Positions 15,763-26,285 of a stretch of DNA of 49,727 nt are shown piece after piece. This DNA is from Candidatus Latescibacterota bacterium (GTDB lineage Bacteria > JAAXHH01 > JACQVL01): positions 1 through 49,727 of the forward strand of contig JACQVL010000258.1 in NCBI GenBank assembly GCA_016209865.1. The letters are read 5' to 3'. A model generated the notes under the pieces. It saw only the letters and a list, made by a program, of their open reading frames with translations. It had not been told where the DNA came from and did no database searches. The translations under genes and the position numbers were made by a program. How positions within the stretch are numbered: the first letter of the stretch is position 1; every line of letters begins with the position of its first letter.

Positions 15763-18032
15763 TGTTTAATCGCGTCCTTCTGGTTCCCCTGGTCGCGGAC
15801 GATGTCGCCGAGATGATCGTACAGCGTCGCGTTGTCCCGGTCGCGTTCGAGCGCTTTCTCGACCAACTCCTTCGCTTGCCGGAGCCGTCCCAACCGGTAG
15901 TACACCCACCCTAAACTATCCAGGAACGCCCCGTTCTCCGGGTCTTTCTCGACCGCTTTCTCGATCATCCTGAGGGCATCTTGAAGCCGGAGGCCTTTAT
16001 CCGCTAAGATATACCCCAGGTAATTGAGGGTGTAGGGATCATCCGGGTTCAGCCTCAGCGTCTGCTCGAACGCGGCCACCGCCTCGTCGAAGCGACCCGC
16101 CTGGTCGTACGCCTGGCCGAGGAGAAACCGGAGGCGGTAATTAGCCGGGAATTTCTCAATGCTGTCTTTCGCGATACGAATGGCTTCGTCGTAATGCTTC
16201 TGCTCCGAGTACGAATACCCTAAGTAAAACCACAACTCCGGGTCGTTCGGAACGGCCTCGAGGCCACGCCGGAAGATGGTGATCCCCTCGTCATACTTCT
16301 TCTGGCGGAGCTGCACCAGCCCTAAGTTGACCCAGCCACGGCTGTCGTGCTGGTCGAGGTCGATGACGCGCTGGAATTGCGTGACGGCCTTGTCGTACGC
16401 TTTCTGGGAGAGATAGTTCACGCCCAGGTAGAAATGGAGGTCCGGGTCGTTGGGTGTGGTTGCCAGTCCCTGATTGAGGACTCTCTCCGCGCTCTCGTAC
16501 TTGTCCTGCCGGATGTACGCTAAGCTCAAGTTGACCCAGCCGCGCGTGTCGCGCCGGTTCAGGTCGATCGCTTTCTGGAGTTGCGCGATCGCCGGGGCAA
16601 ACTGTTTCTGGTCCATGTAGACGTCGGCCAGGTTCAGCCGGAGGTCGATGTTGTTCGGGAGCACTTTGAGGCCTTGCTGGAATGTCTTGATGCCGTCGTT
16701 CTTCTTCCCCTGTTCCACGTAGGCCAGCCCCAGGGCAATCCAGCTCCGCGGGTACTGGTTGTTGATCGAGACCGCTTTCTTGAACTCCGGGATGGCCTGG
16801 TTGTAGGCTTGTTGGGCGAGGAAGAGGGAACCTAAGTACAGGCGCAGGTCGGGGTCGTTGGGCAGCTTCCCGATCCCGCGTTTGAGGACGTCGATCGCCT
16901 CATCCTGGCGTTGTTGCCGTCGGTAGGTCAGGCTCAGGTTGATCCAGCTCCCGGCATCTTTCTCATCCCGGCTCAGGGCTTCCTGAAACTCCAAGGCGGC
17001 CTGATCGAGTTTGTTCTGTTCGAGGTAGACGATGCCGAAGTTGGCGTGCAGGTCCGCGTCATCCGGCAACACCCGAAGCCCCTCGTACAGCACCCGCTCG
17101 GCCTCGGTCAGTTGGCCCTTGCGCCGGTAGGCGGTACTCAGGTCGACCCAGTTGCGGGCGCTCTGCCGGTCGGCGGCGAGCACCGTCTTGAATTCCTGGA
17201 TTGCCTCGTCCCAGCGGCTTGACAGCGTCAGCAGTTCACCCAGCCGGCGGCGGATGTCCACCTCGTTCTGCGGGTGCAGGTCAGCGATCTCTCTGTACTG
17301 CTCGACCGCCTTGTCCCAGTCACGCTGCTGCTCGTAGATCTGGGCGAGTCCAAACCGGGCGCGCAGGGAAGTCGGGTAGTCGTCGAGCACTTTCTGCAGC
17401 TCGACGATGGCCTTATCGAGTTCCCCACGGGCCTTATACTCGTCGACGAGCTGGAAATGGATATCCGCCGACCGGGGCACCAGCCGGCTGACGATTTCGA
17501 GTTCCTGGATCATTCTCTCGGTATCGCGCTGCTCCCGCGCGATCTGGGCGAGCGAGAAATGAGCCTCGAGATGCTCGGCGTCCAGCGCCACCACGCGCTC
17601 GAACGACCGGCGCGCTTCCCCGTACTGTCGCAGATCCCTGAGGCACTTGCCGACGACGAGGTGCGCATCGACGATCGTCTCGTCCAGCTTCAACGCTTTC
17701 TTTGCGTGCCGGAACGCCTCCTCCCGCTGCCCCAGCTCGTAGTAATCACGCGCTAACGCCACGTGGATGGCCGGGGACAGCGAGTCGTACCGGGCTGCCG
17801 CCTGGTATTCTTTGATGGCGTTGGGGAGGTCGTTCTGCGAATCGTACAGGCTCCCGCGCGCGAAGTGCTCATACGCCCGGGCGTCGAATTCCTGATTGGA
17901 CAGGGCGACCGAGTCCCGCGACGCAGCCTGCCCCCAGGAGCGCCCCACCCCCAGGCTCAGGAGGAAGATCCCGCCCACGGCGAGGGCCCGCACGAGTCGA
18001 GCCCCTCCAACCGCCCTCTGCCGTCTACCCAT
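15693..18032 (-). CDS. Exported protein of about 20 tetratricopeptide repeats
   Basis: 779 aa. Signal peptide: basic MGRRQRAVGGARLVR, then hydrophobic ALAVGGIFLLSLGVG and a WGQA cleavage region. The rest is an uninterrupted TPR solenoid with 34-residue periodicity, many units of the form GWVNLSLAYxxQxKYxxA...GLxxxPNDPDLxxYLG. A periplasmic or envelope scaffold is likely. The paired lipoprotein gene overlaps its 3' end, so they may act together. ATG at 18032 has GGAG six bases upstream. It is preceded by a GTCGGTA-type heptamer array. Confidence 0.88.
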   Translation of the reverse strand: MGRRQRAVGGARLVRALAVGGIFLLSLGVGRSWGQAASRDSVALSNQEFDARAYEHFARGSLYDSQNDLPNAIKEYQAAARYDSLSPAIHVALARDYYELGQREEAFRHAKKALKLDETIVDAHLVVGKCLRDLRQYGEARRSFERVVALDAEHLEAHFSLAQIAREQRDTERMIQELEIVSRLVPRSADIHFQLVDEYKARGELDKAIVELQKVLDDYPTSLRARFGLAQIYEQQRDWDKAVEQYREIADLHPQNEVDIRRRLGELLTLSSRWDEAIQEFKTVLAADRQSARNWVDLSTAYRRKGQLTEAERVLYEGLRVLPDDADLHANFGIVYLEQNKLDQAALEFQEALSRDEKDAGSWINLSLTYRRQQRQDEAIDVLKRGIGKLPNDPDLRLYLGSLFLAQQAYNQAIPEFKKAVSINNQYPRSWIALGLAYVEQGKKNDGIKTFQQGLKVLPNNIDLRLNLADVYMDQKQFAPAIAQLQKAIDLNRRDTRGWVNLSLAYIRQDKYESAERVLNQGLATTPNDPDLHFYLGVNYLSQKAYDKAVTQFQRVIDLDQHDSRGWVNLGLVQLRQKKYDEGITIFRRGLEAVPNDPELWFYLGYSYSEQKHYDEAIRIAKDSIEKFPANYRLRFLLGQAYDQAGRFDEAVAAFEQTLRLNPDDPYTLNYLGYILADKGLRLQDALRMIEKAVEKDPENGAFLDSLGWVYYRLGRLRQAKELVEKALERDRDNATLYDHLGDIVRDQGNQKDAIKHWERALELDATKQEIRKKLDAVR

Positions 18033-18044
18033 ACACCACTCCAA

Positions 18045-18079
18045 TCGTTACCGACCACTGACTACTGACCACCGACTCC
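18045..18079. repeat. CCGACCA-type heptamer array, single arm
   Basis: ACCGACC/ACTGACT/ACTGACC/ACCGACT units between the rseP stop and the TPR gene start. About four to five heptamers, with no inverted partner nearby. Confidence 0.7.
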
Positions 18080-18083
18080 TGTC

Positions 18084-19397
18084 TTATCGCAGCAGCCGGG
18101 ACACGTCATTGACGATGACGAACGCCATAATCAACGCTAAGATCGCCATCCCGATCTGCTGCCAGACCATCCGCTGTCGCAGGGTCAGGGGACGCCGGAT
18201 CAGGCCTTCCACGGCCAGGATGAGAAGTTGACCCCCGTCGAGCGCGGGAATCGGGAGGATATTCAGGATCGCTAAGTTGATGCTGAGGAAGGCGATGAAG
18301 TTGAACAGACTCTCGACGCCTCGCCGGGCGGTGTCCCCGGCCACCTGGGCGATAAAGATCGGCCCGCCGATCAGCTTGGCCGAGACATCGCGGGAGACGA
18401 GTTGCTTGACGAACGAGATCATCTTTCCTATGACCCCGGCGGTCTGCAGACCTGCCAGCCCGAACGCCCGGAAGACCCCGACCGGCTTCGACCGGTAGTA
18501 TTCCTTGCCGACGCCAATCCGTCCGATGTTCTCCATATCCCCTTTCGCGTTGACTTCGCGCATCACCTCAGTCGTCACCTGCGCCTGGTAGGGCTGGTCG
18601 CTGCGTGCCCACGTGATCGTGAGCACCTGGCCGGGTTTCTTACGGATGATGTCGACCATGTCCGTCCACTGGCTGATCGGCTGTCCGTCGACCGAGGTGA
18701 TCCGGTCCCCGACCTGTAGGCCGGCCGCGGCAGCCGGGCTGCCCGGGTTGACGACGTTGATCGTCGTGTCCATGAAGTACATCAGCCCGGCGAACCGCTC
18801 CTGGGGCGAGGTGGTCGTCCTGAAATCGATGACCGTCGTGCTCTCGGCACCGGCTCGGGTAAAGCGGACGTGAAACTGCGAGATGTTCTCGGCGGCGAAC
18901 CGCTCGACGACATCTTCCCACGTCTTCACCGGCGTCCGGTTGATGGCGTCGATCCGGTCCCCGACGGCCAGCCCGGCCTTCGCGAAGGGGGACTGCGGGG
19001 CGACTTTGCCGATCGCCGTCGTGTCGATGGAGGCGATGCCGACGAAGCACAGCAGGCCCCAGAGGACGAGGAACGCCAGCAGGACGTTCATCGCCGGGCC
19101 GGCCGCGATCACGAACGCGCGCGCCCAGAGGGGCTTCGAATGGAACTCCCACGGCTCGCCCCTGACTTCGTCCGAGTCAGGATGCTCGCCCGCCATCTTG
19201 ACGTAGCCCCCTAACGGGACCCAGGAGATGCAGTATTCGGTATCCCCGACCGTCTTGCCGATCATCTTCGGGGGGAAGCCTAAGGAAAACCGTTCGACTT
19301 TGATCCCGACGCGCTTCGCGGCCATGAAATGGCCGAGTTCATGGACGAAGACGAGCAGCCCCAGGACAAAGATCGCCGCTAAGATGTTCGTGATCAT
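18084..19397 (-). CDS. rseP: RIP metalloprotease RseP (site-2 protease)
   Basis: 437 aa inner-membrane zinc protease. HELGH at residues 19-23 in the first helix provides the zinc ligands and catalytic Glu. The third ligand is Asp387 in NILPIPALDGG of a C-terminal helix. Two PDZ domains lie between, around residues 128-200 (SPFAKAGLAVGDRI) and 212-285 (SPAAAAGLQVGDRI). In E. coli the homologue cleaves the anti-sigma factor RseA and signal peptides. The order cdsA-dxr-rseP is the widely conserved cluster. The start ATG at 19397 fits the family N-terminus. Confidence 0.96.
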   Translation of the reverse strand: MITNILAAIFVLGLLVFVHELGHFMAAKRVGIKVERFSLGFPPKMIGKTVGDTEYCISWVPLGGYVKMAGEHPDSDEVRGEPWEFHSKPLWARAFVIAAGPAMNVLLAFLVLWGLLCFVGIASIDTTAIGKVAPQSPFAKAGLAVGDRIDAINRTPVKTWEDVVERFAAENISQFHVRFTRAGAESTTVIDFRTTTSPQERFAGLMYFMDTTINVVNPGSPAAAAGLQVGDRITSVDGQPISQWTDMVDIIRKKPGQVLTITWARSDQPYQAQVTTEVMREVNAKGDMENIGRIGVGKEYYRSKPVGVFRAFGLAGLQTAGVIGKMISFVKQLVSRDVSAKLIGGPIFIAQVAGDTARRGVESLFNFIAFLSINLAILNILPIPALDGGQLLILAVEGLIRRPLTLRQRMVWQQIGMAILALIMAFVIVNDVSRLLR

Positions 19398-19446
19398 ATC
19401 AGGAAGACTCTCCCATGCCCGGCCTCACCCGGTCGCCGGCCTGGCA

Positions 19447-20643
19447 TCAGCTCACGTGGAGCGGGTTCGTGCTCGATGTGTTCACCAGGTCGGCGCAGAA
19501 CGCCCGCGCCCAGACATCCGCCTCCAGGATGGAAGGGAGAGAGAATGTCCCGTTGGGGGCGTCGTCCATCCGGTGTTCGTGCGCGGTGATCGTCTCGGCG
19601 ATGATGTCCGGGATATCCGAGAAGCCGATCCGCGCTTGCAAGAATGCCTCGACCGCCACCTCATCCGCCGTGCTCAGGACAGTGGGGACGGTGACCCCGG
19701 CCTGTCCAGCCTGGTAGGCGAGCCGCAGGCAGGGGAATTTGTCGAAATCCGGCGGCGCGAACGTCAACTCCCGCCGTTGCATCAGGTCGAGCCGCTGCCA
19801 GGAGACGTTCAGCCGTTCCGGGAACGTCAGCGCGTACTGGATCGGCAGTCGCATATCCGGCACGCCGAGCTGAGCCAGGATCGACCCGTCCACCATCTCG
19901 ACCATCGAATGGATGATCGATTGCGGATGGATGACGATATCGATCCGGTCGACCGGAAGCCCGAACAGCCAGTGGGCCTCGATCACCTCGAACCCTTTAT
20001 TCATCAGGGTCGCAGAATCGATCGTCACTTTCCGGCCCATCTCCCAGACCGGATGGGCGAGCGCGTCGGCTGGGGAAATCGACGCGAAGGCGCTCCGATC
20101 CACGTCACGGAAGGGCCCGCCCGAGCACGTTAAGATGAGCCGTTCCACCTGCTCGATGCGTTGCCCGGCCAGACACTGGTGGATGGCGCAGTGCTCGCTG
20201 TCGATCGGGAGGATCTGGGCGCCGGCCGCGGCGGCCGTCCGCATCACCAGTTCGCCGGCCATGACGAGGATCTCTTTATTCGCCAGAGCGATCGTTTTCT
20301 CCGCCTGGATCGCCCTGAGGGTCGGGATGAGGCCGGCGCTGCCCGGCAGCGCGCTGATGACTAAGTCGGCCTCCGGATGGGTGGCGACCGCGATCAGCCC
20401 GTCGAGGCCGGCGCACAACGCCGGGCCATACCCGTTGCGGGTCTGGCGGAGCTTTTCCGCATACCGCTCCTCCATCACCGCCACGATGTCCGGCCGGAAC
20501 CGCTCGATCTGGCGCTGGAGCATCTCCGTCTGGCTGTTGGCCGTCAGCCCGCAGACGGTGAACCGGTCGGGGAACTGCGCGATCACCTCAAGGCTCTGCA
20601 CCCCGATCGACCCGGTCGACCCTAAGATGGCGACGCGTTTCAT
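19447..20643 (-). CDS. dxr: 1-deoxy-D-xylulose 5-phosphate reductoisomerase
   Basis: 398 aa. Converts DXP to MEP with NADPH in the non-mevalonate isoprenoid pathway. N-terminal NADPH loop ILGSTGSIGVQSLEVI, catalytic-loop motif LPIDSEHCAIHQCL, CSGGPFRD, and WEMGRKVTIDSATLMNKGFEVIEAHWLF are canonical. The ATG starts on the base after the cdsA TAA, so the two genes are tightly coupled. Length and motifs are complete. Confidence 0.97.
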   Translation of the reverse strand: MKRVAILGSTGSIGVQSLEVIAQFPDRFTVCGLTANSQTEMLQRQIERFRPDIVAVMEERYAEKLRQTRNGYGPALCAGLDGLIAVATHPEADLVISALPGSAGLIPTLRAIQAEKTIALANKEILVMAGELVMRTAAAAGAQILPIDSEHCAIHQCLAGQRIEQVERLILTCSGGPFRDVDRSAFASISPADALAHPVWEMGRKVTIDSATLMNKGFEVIEAHWLFGLPVDRIDIVIHPQSIIHSMVEMVDGSILAQLGVPDMRLPIQYALTFPERLNVSWQRLDLMQRRELTFAPPDFDKFPCLRLAYQAGQAGVTVPTVLSTADEVAVEAFLQARIGFSDIPDIIAETITAHEHRMDDAPNGTFSLPSILEADVWARAFCADLVNTSSTNPLHVS

Positions 20644-21477
20644 TTAGAGTACCACCATCCTCAAATAATAATACACCAACGGCGCACAGAACAGCACGCT
20701 GTCGAACCGGTCGAGCACCCCGCCGTGGCCCGGGATGAGGTGGGAGGAGTCCTTGACCTGCGAATCCCGTTTCATCAGGGATTCCGCCAGGTCGCCGACC
20801 TGTGCGACGAGGCCGCCGGCCAGTCCTAACACCCAGCAGTCCGCCCGCGACAGGAACGGAAAGAAAGAAGACCGGAGGGCAAACAGCCCGACGAGCGCTC
20901 CAGCCAGCCCGCCGAGCGCCCCTTCGACCGTCTTCCCGGTGCTCACCCGGGGAATCAAGCGATGGCGGCCGAGCCCCCGTCCGGTGAAATACGCCGCCGT
21001 GTCACAACCCCACGGGATGAGGAACGCGACCAACAGCGCGCCCATCCCGTCATGGTCTGTTAACGTGGGCTGGGTGCGTGGGAGTTCCCGGAGGAGGATG
21101 AGATGGCTGCTGAGCCAGCCGACGTAGAGGACGCCGAGTACGGTCGAAGCGGCGTTCAGCAAGGCTGAGCTCGGCCGCTTCGTGATGATCTCCAGGGTGA
21201 CTGCCAGGAGGACGACCCCGGTGATCACCCCCGTGGCCATCCGGCCTCCGTCGAACCAGGCGCTCCAACTGAGCGCGACCGCGCCGAGCAGGCCGAGGGG
21301 ACGGTTGGGGTCGAGCCCCTTGGCCGCCGCCATGCGGTAGAATTCCCAGAGTCCCGCGACGATCACCAGGTCGATGAACCCGACGAAGGGAACACCGCCC
21401 ACCCACGCGAGGAGCAAGACGACTGGGATCAGGGTCAGGCCGACGAGAATACGGACCCAGACGTGTGGTACGGTCAC
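20644..21477 (-). CDS. cdsA: Phosphatidate cytidylyltransferase
   Basis: 277 aa polytopic inner-membrane enzyme making CDP-diacylglycerol from phosphatidate and CTP. The C-terminal signature appears as RDSQVKDSSHLIPGHGGVLDRFDS, with the family Ser/Lys/Asp residues and metal-binding Asp. Earlier, CDTAAYFTGRGLGRHRL and SPGKT-equivalent RVSTGKTVEGALGG are family typical. About seven hydrophobic segments. Start is GTG at 21477; no ATG fits. It lies between uppS and dxr in the same operon. Confidence 0.95.
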   Translation of the reverse strand: MTVPHVWVRILVGLTLIPVVLLLAWVGGVPFVGFIDLVIVAGLWEFYRMAAAKGLDPNRPLGLLGAVALSWSAWFDGGRMATGVITGVVLLAVTLEIITKRPSSALLNAASTVLGVLYVGWLSSHLILLRELPRTQPTLTDHDGMGALLVAFLIPWGCDTAAYFTGRGLGRHRLIPRVSTGKTVEGALGGLAGALVGLFALRSSFFPFLSRADCWVLGLAGGLVAQVGDLAESLMKRDSQVKDSSHLIPGHGGVLDRFDSVLFCAPLVYYYLRMVVL

Positions 21478-21528
21478 CGTGCGGTTACTCCGTCCCCATC
21501 CTCGTATGGCCCGGATCGGCGCGGCCTG

Positions 21529-22290
21529 TCACCGGACCGAGACCGCGACCTGAGCCTGGGCGCTCGTCCGGCCGAACCGCCGCTCCCGCGTTTGATAGTC
21601 CTGTATGGCCGCGTAGAAATGCTCACGCCGGAAATCGGGCCACAGGACGGGCATCACGCAGATCTCGGTGTAGGCAAGCTGGTAGAGGAGGAAATTGCTG
21701 ATGCGCATTTCCCCGCTCGTCCGGATCAGGAGATCAGGGTCGGGGAGGCCGGCGGTATCGAGATAGGACGCGAACAGGGTCTCATCCACCGCCGCCAGGT
21801 GCTGTTTGCCGTCGACGATATCTTGAGCCAAGCGTTTGGCCGCCTCGACGATCTCCCGGCGCCCGCCGTAGTTGAGGGCCAGAATCAGCCGCAGGCCGGT
21901 GTTCTTCGACGTCTGCGCGATCGCGTACGCGACCTCACGGCGGGCCGCTTCGGGCAGCTCATCCCACCGGCCGATGACCATGATCTTGACGTTGTTCCGG
22001 TTGATTTCCTCGATCTCACTCCGGATCGTGGCGATGAGGAGACGCATCAGGGCGGAGACTTCCGTCTTCGGGCGTCGCCAGTTCTCCGTGGAGAACGTGA
22101 ACAACGTCAGCACATCGAGACCCAACTCCCCGGCAACCCGGACGATATCCCGGACGACGTTGACCCCTTCCCGGTGTCCGACGACCCGGGGGAGGCCGCG
22201 CTGCGCCGCCCAGCGCCCGTTCCCGTCGACGATGATGGCGATATGCCGGGGAAGCCGCGTCCTATCGAGTGCGGAAGCGTCCTGGTTCAC
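21529..22290 (-). CDS. uppS: Isoprenyl transferase (undecaprenyl diphosphate synthase)
   Basis: About 253 aa. Adds isopentenyl units to make undecaprenyl diphosphate, the carrier lipid for peptidoglycan and O-antigen. PRHIAIIVDGNGRWAAQRG carries the catalytic Asp (Asp22); VLTLFTFSTENWRRP and the C-terminal DLLIRTSGEMRISNFLLYQLAYTEI are family motifs. I chose GTG 22290 because AAGGGG lies nine bases before it. A longer reading from GTG 22323 would start inside an ATTCCCGC palindrome repeat and add MEAGIYKGLSS, which is probably not native. Next to cdsA, as usual. Confidence 0.92.
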   Translation of the reverse strand: MNQDASALDRTRLPRHIAIIVDGNGRWAAQRGLPRVVGHREGVNVVRDIVRVAGELGLDVLTLFTFSTENWRRPKTEVSALMRLLIATIRSEIEEINRNNVKIMVIGRWDELPEAARREVAYAIAQTSKNTGLRLILALNYGGRREIVEAAKRLAQDIVDGKQHLAAVDETLFASYLDTAGLPDPDLLIRTSGEMRISNFLLYQLAYTEICVMPVLWPDFRREHFYAAIQDYQTRERRFGRTSAQAQVAVSVR

Positions 22291-22309
22291 GCTCGACAAC
22301 CCCTTATAG

Positions 22310-22334
22310 ATTCCCGCTTCCACGGGAATGACAA
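22310..22334. repeat. ATTCCCGC palindrome repeat upstream of uppS
   Basis: ATTCCCG...CGGGAAT with short loop, ending in GACAA. Same family as copies near 10008, 29976 and 48178. It overlaps the possible longer uppS N-terminus. Confidence 0.7.
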
Positions 22335-22372
22335 GATGTTACCGACTACCGACCACCGACCACCGACCACCG

Positions 22373-22373
<1 letters not shown>
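22335..22373. repeat. CCGACCA heptamer array at the frr stop
   Basis: ACCGACT/ACCGACC heptamers, about five units, directly abutting the frr stop codon. Single arm. Confidence 0.75.
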
Positions 22374-23660
<1,287 letters not shown>

Positions 23661-24257
23661 CTACTCCCCTCCCAGCTCGAACCGGACAAAACGGCGGACG
23701 ACGATGTTCTCCCCTAATTTCGCGATCGTCGCGGTGACGAGGTCCTTGATCGTTTTATCGGTATCCCGGATGAACGGCTGTTCGAGGAGACAGTGCTCCT
23801 GGTAGAATTTTTCGACCTTCCCCTGGACGATCCGGTCGATGAGATGCTCCGGTTTCCCCTCGTTCCGTGCCTGAGTCCGGTAAATCTCCCGCTCCCGCTC
23901 GACGATCGCCGGGTCGATGTGCTCTCGATCCACCGCTAAGGGCTTGGTGGCGGCGACCTGCATGGCCAGGTCATGGACGAGCGTCCTGAATGCCTCGTTC
24001 CGGGCGACGAAGTCCGTCTCGGAGTTGACCTCGACCATCGCGCCGATCCGGCTGCCCACATGGGTGTACGCATGGATCAGCCCTTCTTTAGCCGTCCGGC
24101 TGCTCTTCTTCGACGCGGTCAGGATGCCCTGCTCCCGCAGGTAGGTGATCGCTTTCTCGATATCCCCGTTGGAGAGGTCGAGCGCCTTCTTGCAGTCCAT
24201 CATCCCGGCGCCCGTCTTCTCCCGCAGGACTTTGACATCTGCTGCCGACACTCCCAT
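23661..24257 (-). CDS. tsf: Elongation factor Ts
   Basis: 198 aa, the short form of EF-Ts (one core repeat, as in Thermus or cyanobacteria) rather than the longer type of E. coli. It exchanges GDP on EF-Tu. VKVLREKTGAGMMDCKKALDLSNGDIEKAITYLREQG is the N-terminal UBA region; NSETDFVARNEAF is the EF-Tu contact signature. ATG at 24257 (MGVSAADVK) is chosen, as GGAG lies nine bases upstream; an extension to 24287 has no support. Confidence 0.97.
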   Translation of the reverse strand: MGVSAADVKVLREKTGAGMMDCKKALDLSNGDIEKAITYLREQGILTASKKSSRTAKEGLIHAYTHVGSRIGAMVEVNSETDFVARNEAFRTLVHDLAMQVAATKPLAVDREHIDPAIVEREREIYRTQARNEGKPEHLIDRIVQGKVEKFYQEHCLLEQPFIRDTDKTIKDLVTATIAKLGENIVVRRFVRFELGGE

Positions 24258-24429
24258 GAATCCCACTCCGTTTAAGCCCCTGCTCACGCGGATCAGGAGC
24301 TAAGGCCGCCTTTCTCCAGCCTGCCAGTCACACACCCTGCCGGATGTCCTCTAATCTACCGAGCAGTCCTCGAAAAAACATGAGGTCTCTCTGAGAAACT
24401 TATGAGAAACTCAACCGGATGCGTCCGTC

Positions 24430-25206
24430 TTACGCCTCTTCATCTACGTCGTCGACGACGGGGGCCGGTTTCTGTTCGTCGGGTTCCTCGGTGTCCTTCT
24501 TCCGGGCGAATTGTTCGCGATCCACCCGTCGGAGGCCTTCGTCGACGGCGTCTGCGATGATGTTCGTGATGAGCGCGATGGAGCGCAGGGCGTCGTCGTT
24601 GCCGGGGATCGGGTAGGTGATGAGGTCGGGGTCGCAGTTGGTATCCAGGATGCTGACCACCGGGATTTCGAGGGCGTTCGCCTCAGCGACGGCGATCCGT
24701 TCCTTCCGGGCGTCGACCACGTAGACGATCCCGGGCAGTTGGCGCATCTCTCGAATCCCGCCCAACACCCTCTGCAGCCGATCCCGCTCTTTCCCCAGGC
24801 TGGCGGCTTCCTTCTTCGTCAGCGCGTCGAGAATCCCGTGTTCTTTCATCTTCTCCAGGTCTTCCAGCCGCTTGACGCTCGACCGGATCGTCTGGAAGTT
24901 GGTAAGCATCCCGCCCAGCCAGCGCTCGACGACGTAGAACATCCCGCACCGCGCCGCCTCTTCGACGATCACCGGCTTCGCCTGCTTCTTCGTCCCGACG
25001 AACAGCACCGACTCCCCGCTCTCCACCGCCGTCCGGACGGCGGTGTAGGCGAGTTCGATGTGCTTCAGCGTTTTTTGCAGGTCGATAATGTAAATGCCAT
25101 TTCGCTCGGCGAAGATGAACTTCTTCATCTTCGGGTTCCACCGTCTCGTCTGATGGCCGAAATGAACCCCGGCCTTCAGCAGGTCCTGCATGATCGGAAT
25201 ACCCAT
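24430..25206 (-). CDS. rpsB: 30S ribosomal protein S2
   Basis: 258 aa. [77 protein letters not shown] and [28 protein letters not shown] are family motifs. The C-terminal tail is acidic and proline-containing ([21 protein letters not shown]), a normal variable end. ATG at 25206 is used; AAAGGAG lies 13 bases upstream, a long spacing also seen before rplM. Confidence 0.97.
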   Translation of the reverse strand: MGIPIMQDLLKAGVHFGHQTRRWNPKMKKFIFAERNGIYIIDLQKTLKHIELAYTAVRTAVESGESVLFVGTKKQAKPVIVEEAARCGMFYVVERWLGGMLTNFQTIRSSVKRLEDLEKMKEHGILDALTKKEAASLGKERDRLQRVLGGIREMRQLPGIVYVVDARKERIAVAEANALEIPVVSILDTNCDPDLITYPIPGNDDALRSIALITNIIADAVDEGLRRVDREQFARKKDTEEPDEQKPAPVVDDVDEEA

Positions 25207-25323
25207 GTTCGGTCTATCGCTCCTTTCACCACGTCCACGGACACATGTTTGATCCCCCCTCACACGGCGCTGATAGGCCGCGGCTGCTGCATGGGAGGGG
25301 TGACTCCCACACGCTCGGTCTGC

Positions 25324-25719
25324 TTACCGTTTCGAGAACTGGTACCGCTTCCGCGCGCCGGCCATCCCGTACTTCTTCCGCTCCTTGCTCCGGGCGTCAC
25401 GGGTCAACAGGCCGGCGGTACGGAGCTGGCCGCGTAAGGTCTCGTCCATCTTCTCCAGCGCCCGGGCGATGCCCAGCCGCAACGCCCCCGCCTGTCCGGC
25501 GATCCCCCCGCCATGCGTGCGGGCGATGACGCTCACCCGATCCAGCGTGCTCGTCACGGTCAGGGGTTCCTCGACGGCCGCGACCAGGCTGTCACGGGAA
25601 AAGTATTCCTGCAGCGTCTTGCCGTTGACCGTCCGCGTGTTGCCGTCGGCCGGCCGGACCCACACCTGAGCAATCGCGCGTTTCCGCTTCCCGACCGCGT
25701 GATAGACATCTGTCGTCAT
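25324..25719 (-). CDS. rpsI: 30S ribosomal protein S9
   Basis: 131 aa. VGKRKRAIAQVW at the start and KYGMAGARKRYQFSKR at the end, whose C-terminal Lys-Arg contacts P-site tRNA. GGIAGQAGALRLGIARAL is the family core. ATG 25719 is chosen because AAAGGAGG lies about 11 bases before it. An in-frame GTG at 25731 overlaps the ribosome site itself and is unlikely. Confidence 0.98.
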   Translation of the reverse strand: MTTDVYHAVGKRKRAIAQVWVRPADGNTRTVNGKTLQEYFSRDSLVAAVEEPLTVTSTLDRVSVIARTHGGGIAGQAGALRLGIARALEKMDETLRGQLRTAGLLTRDARSKERKKYGMAGARKRYQFSKR

Positions 25720-25752
25720 GCGTGCGTTCACCTCCTTTGTCTGCGATGATGG

Positions 25753-26184
25753 TTATCCCATCTTCAACACATCCGGCTTCTGCGCCGCATGCGGATGGGT
25801 CGATCCTCTGTAGACTTTCAGCTTCCTGAACATCTGCCGTCCCAGTGTGGTGTGGGGGAGCATGCCTTTCACCGCCATCCGGACGACCCGCTCAGGGCTC
25901 CGGGCAAACAGTTTCTGGTAGGGCGTCACCTTGAGTCCACCCGGATACCCGCTGTACCGGTAGTAGAGCTTCTGCTCCGCTTTCTTCCCGGTGACCACCA
26001 CCTGGCTGGCGTTGATGATGATCACATGATCCCCGGTGTCCACGTGGGGCGAATAGATCGGCTTCGTCTTCCCCCGGAGGATCTGGGCGACCTGGCTGGC
26101 CAACCGTCCGAGCACCTGGCCCCTGGCATCCACGACGTGCCACTGGCGCTCGACGTTCTGTGCGTTGATAGTCGGTGTTCTCAT
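25753..26184 (-). CDS. rplM: 50S ribosomal protein L13
   Basis: 143 aa, normal length. [50 protein letters not shown], and the C-terminal [33 protein letters not shown] are canonical. ATG at 26184 is chosen (MRTPTINAQ); the longer reading reaches back into the double-hairpin element D and is not native. GAGGAG lies 13 bases upstream. First gene of the cluster leading to rpsI and rpsB. Confidence 0.97.
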   Translation of the reverse strand: MRTPTINAQNVERQWHVVDARGQVLGRLASQVAQILRGKTKPIYSPHVDTGDHVIIINASQVVVTGKKAEQKLYYRYSGYPGGLKVTPYQKLFARSPERVVRMAVKGMLPHTTLGRQMFRKLKVYRGSTHPHAAQKPDVLKMG

Positions 26185-26227
26185 GGTCGTGTGTGTACTC
26201 CTCGATGAATGGATATGAGACCATCCT

Positions 26228-26283
26228 GTAGGGGCGAATCTCGTCTTCGCCCCGATATGGGCGATCCCAAGGATCGCCCGTAC
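26228..26283. repeat. Double-hairpin element, copy D, between mtnA and rplM
   Basis: Starts GTAGGGGCGAA, with stems GGGGCGAA/TTCGCCCC and GGGCGATCC/GGATCGCCC. Ends GTACA, a slight variant of the usual CTAC. It lies directly after the mtnA stop. Confidence 0.85.
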
Positions 26284-26285
26284 AA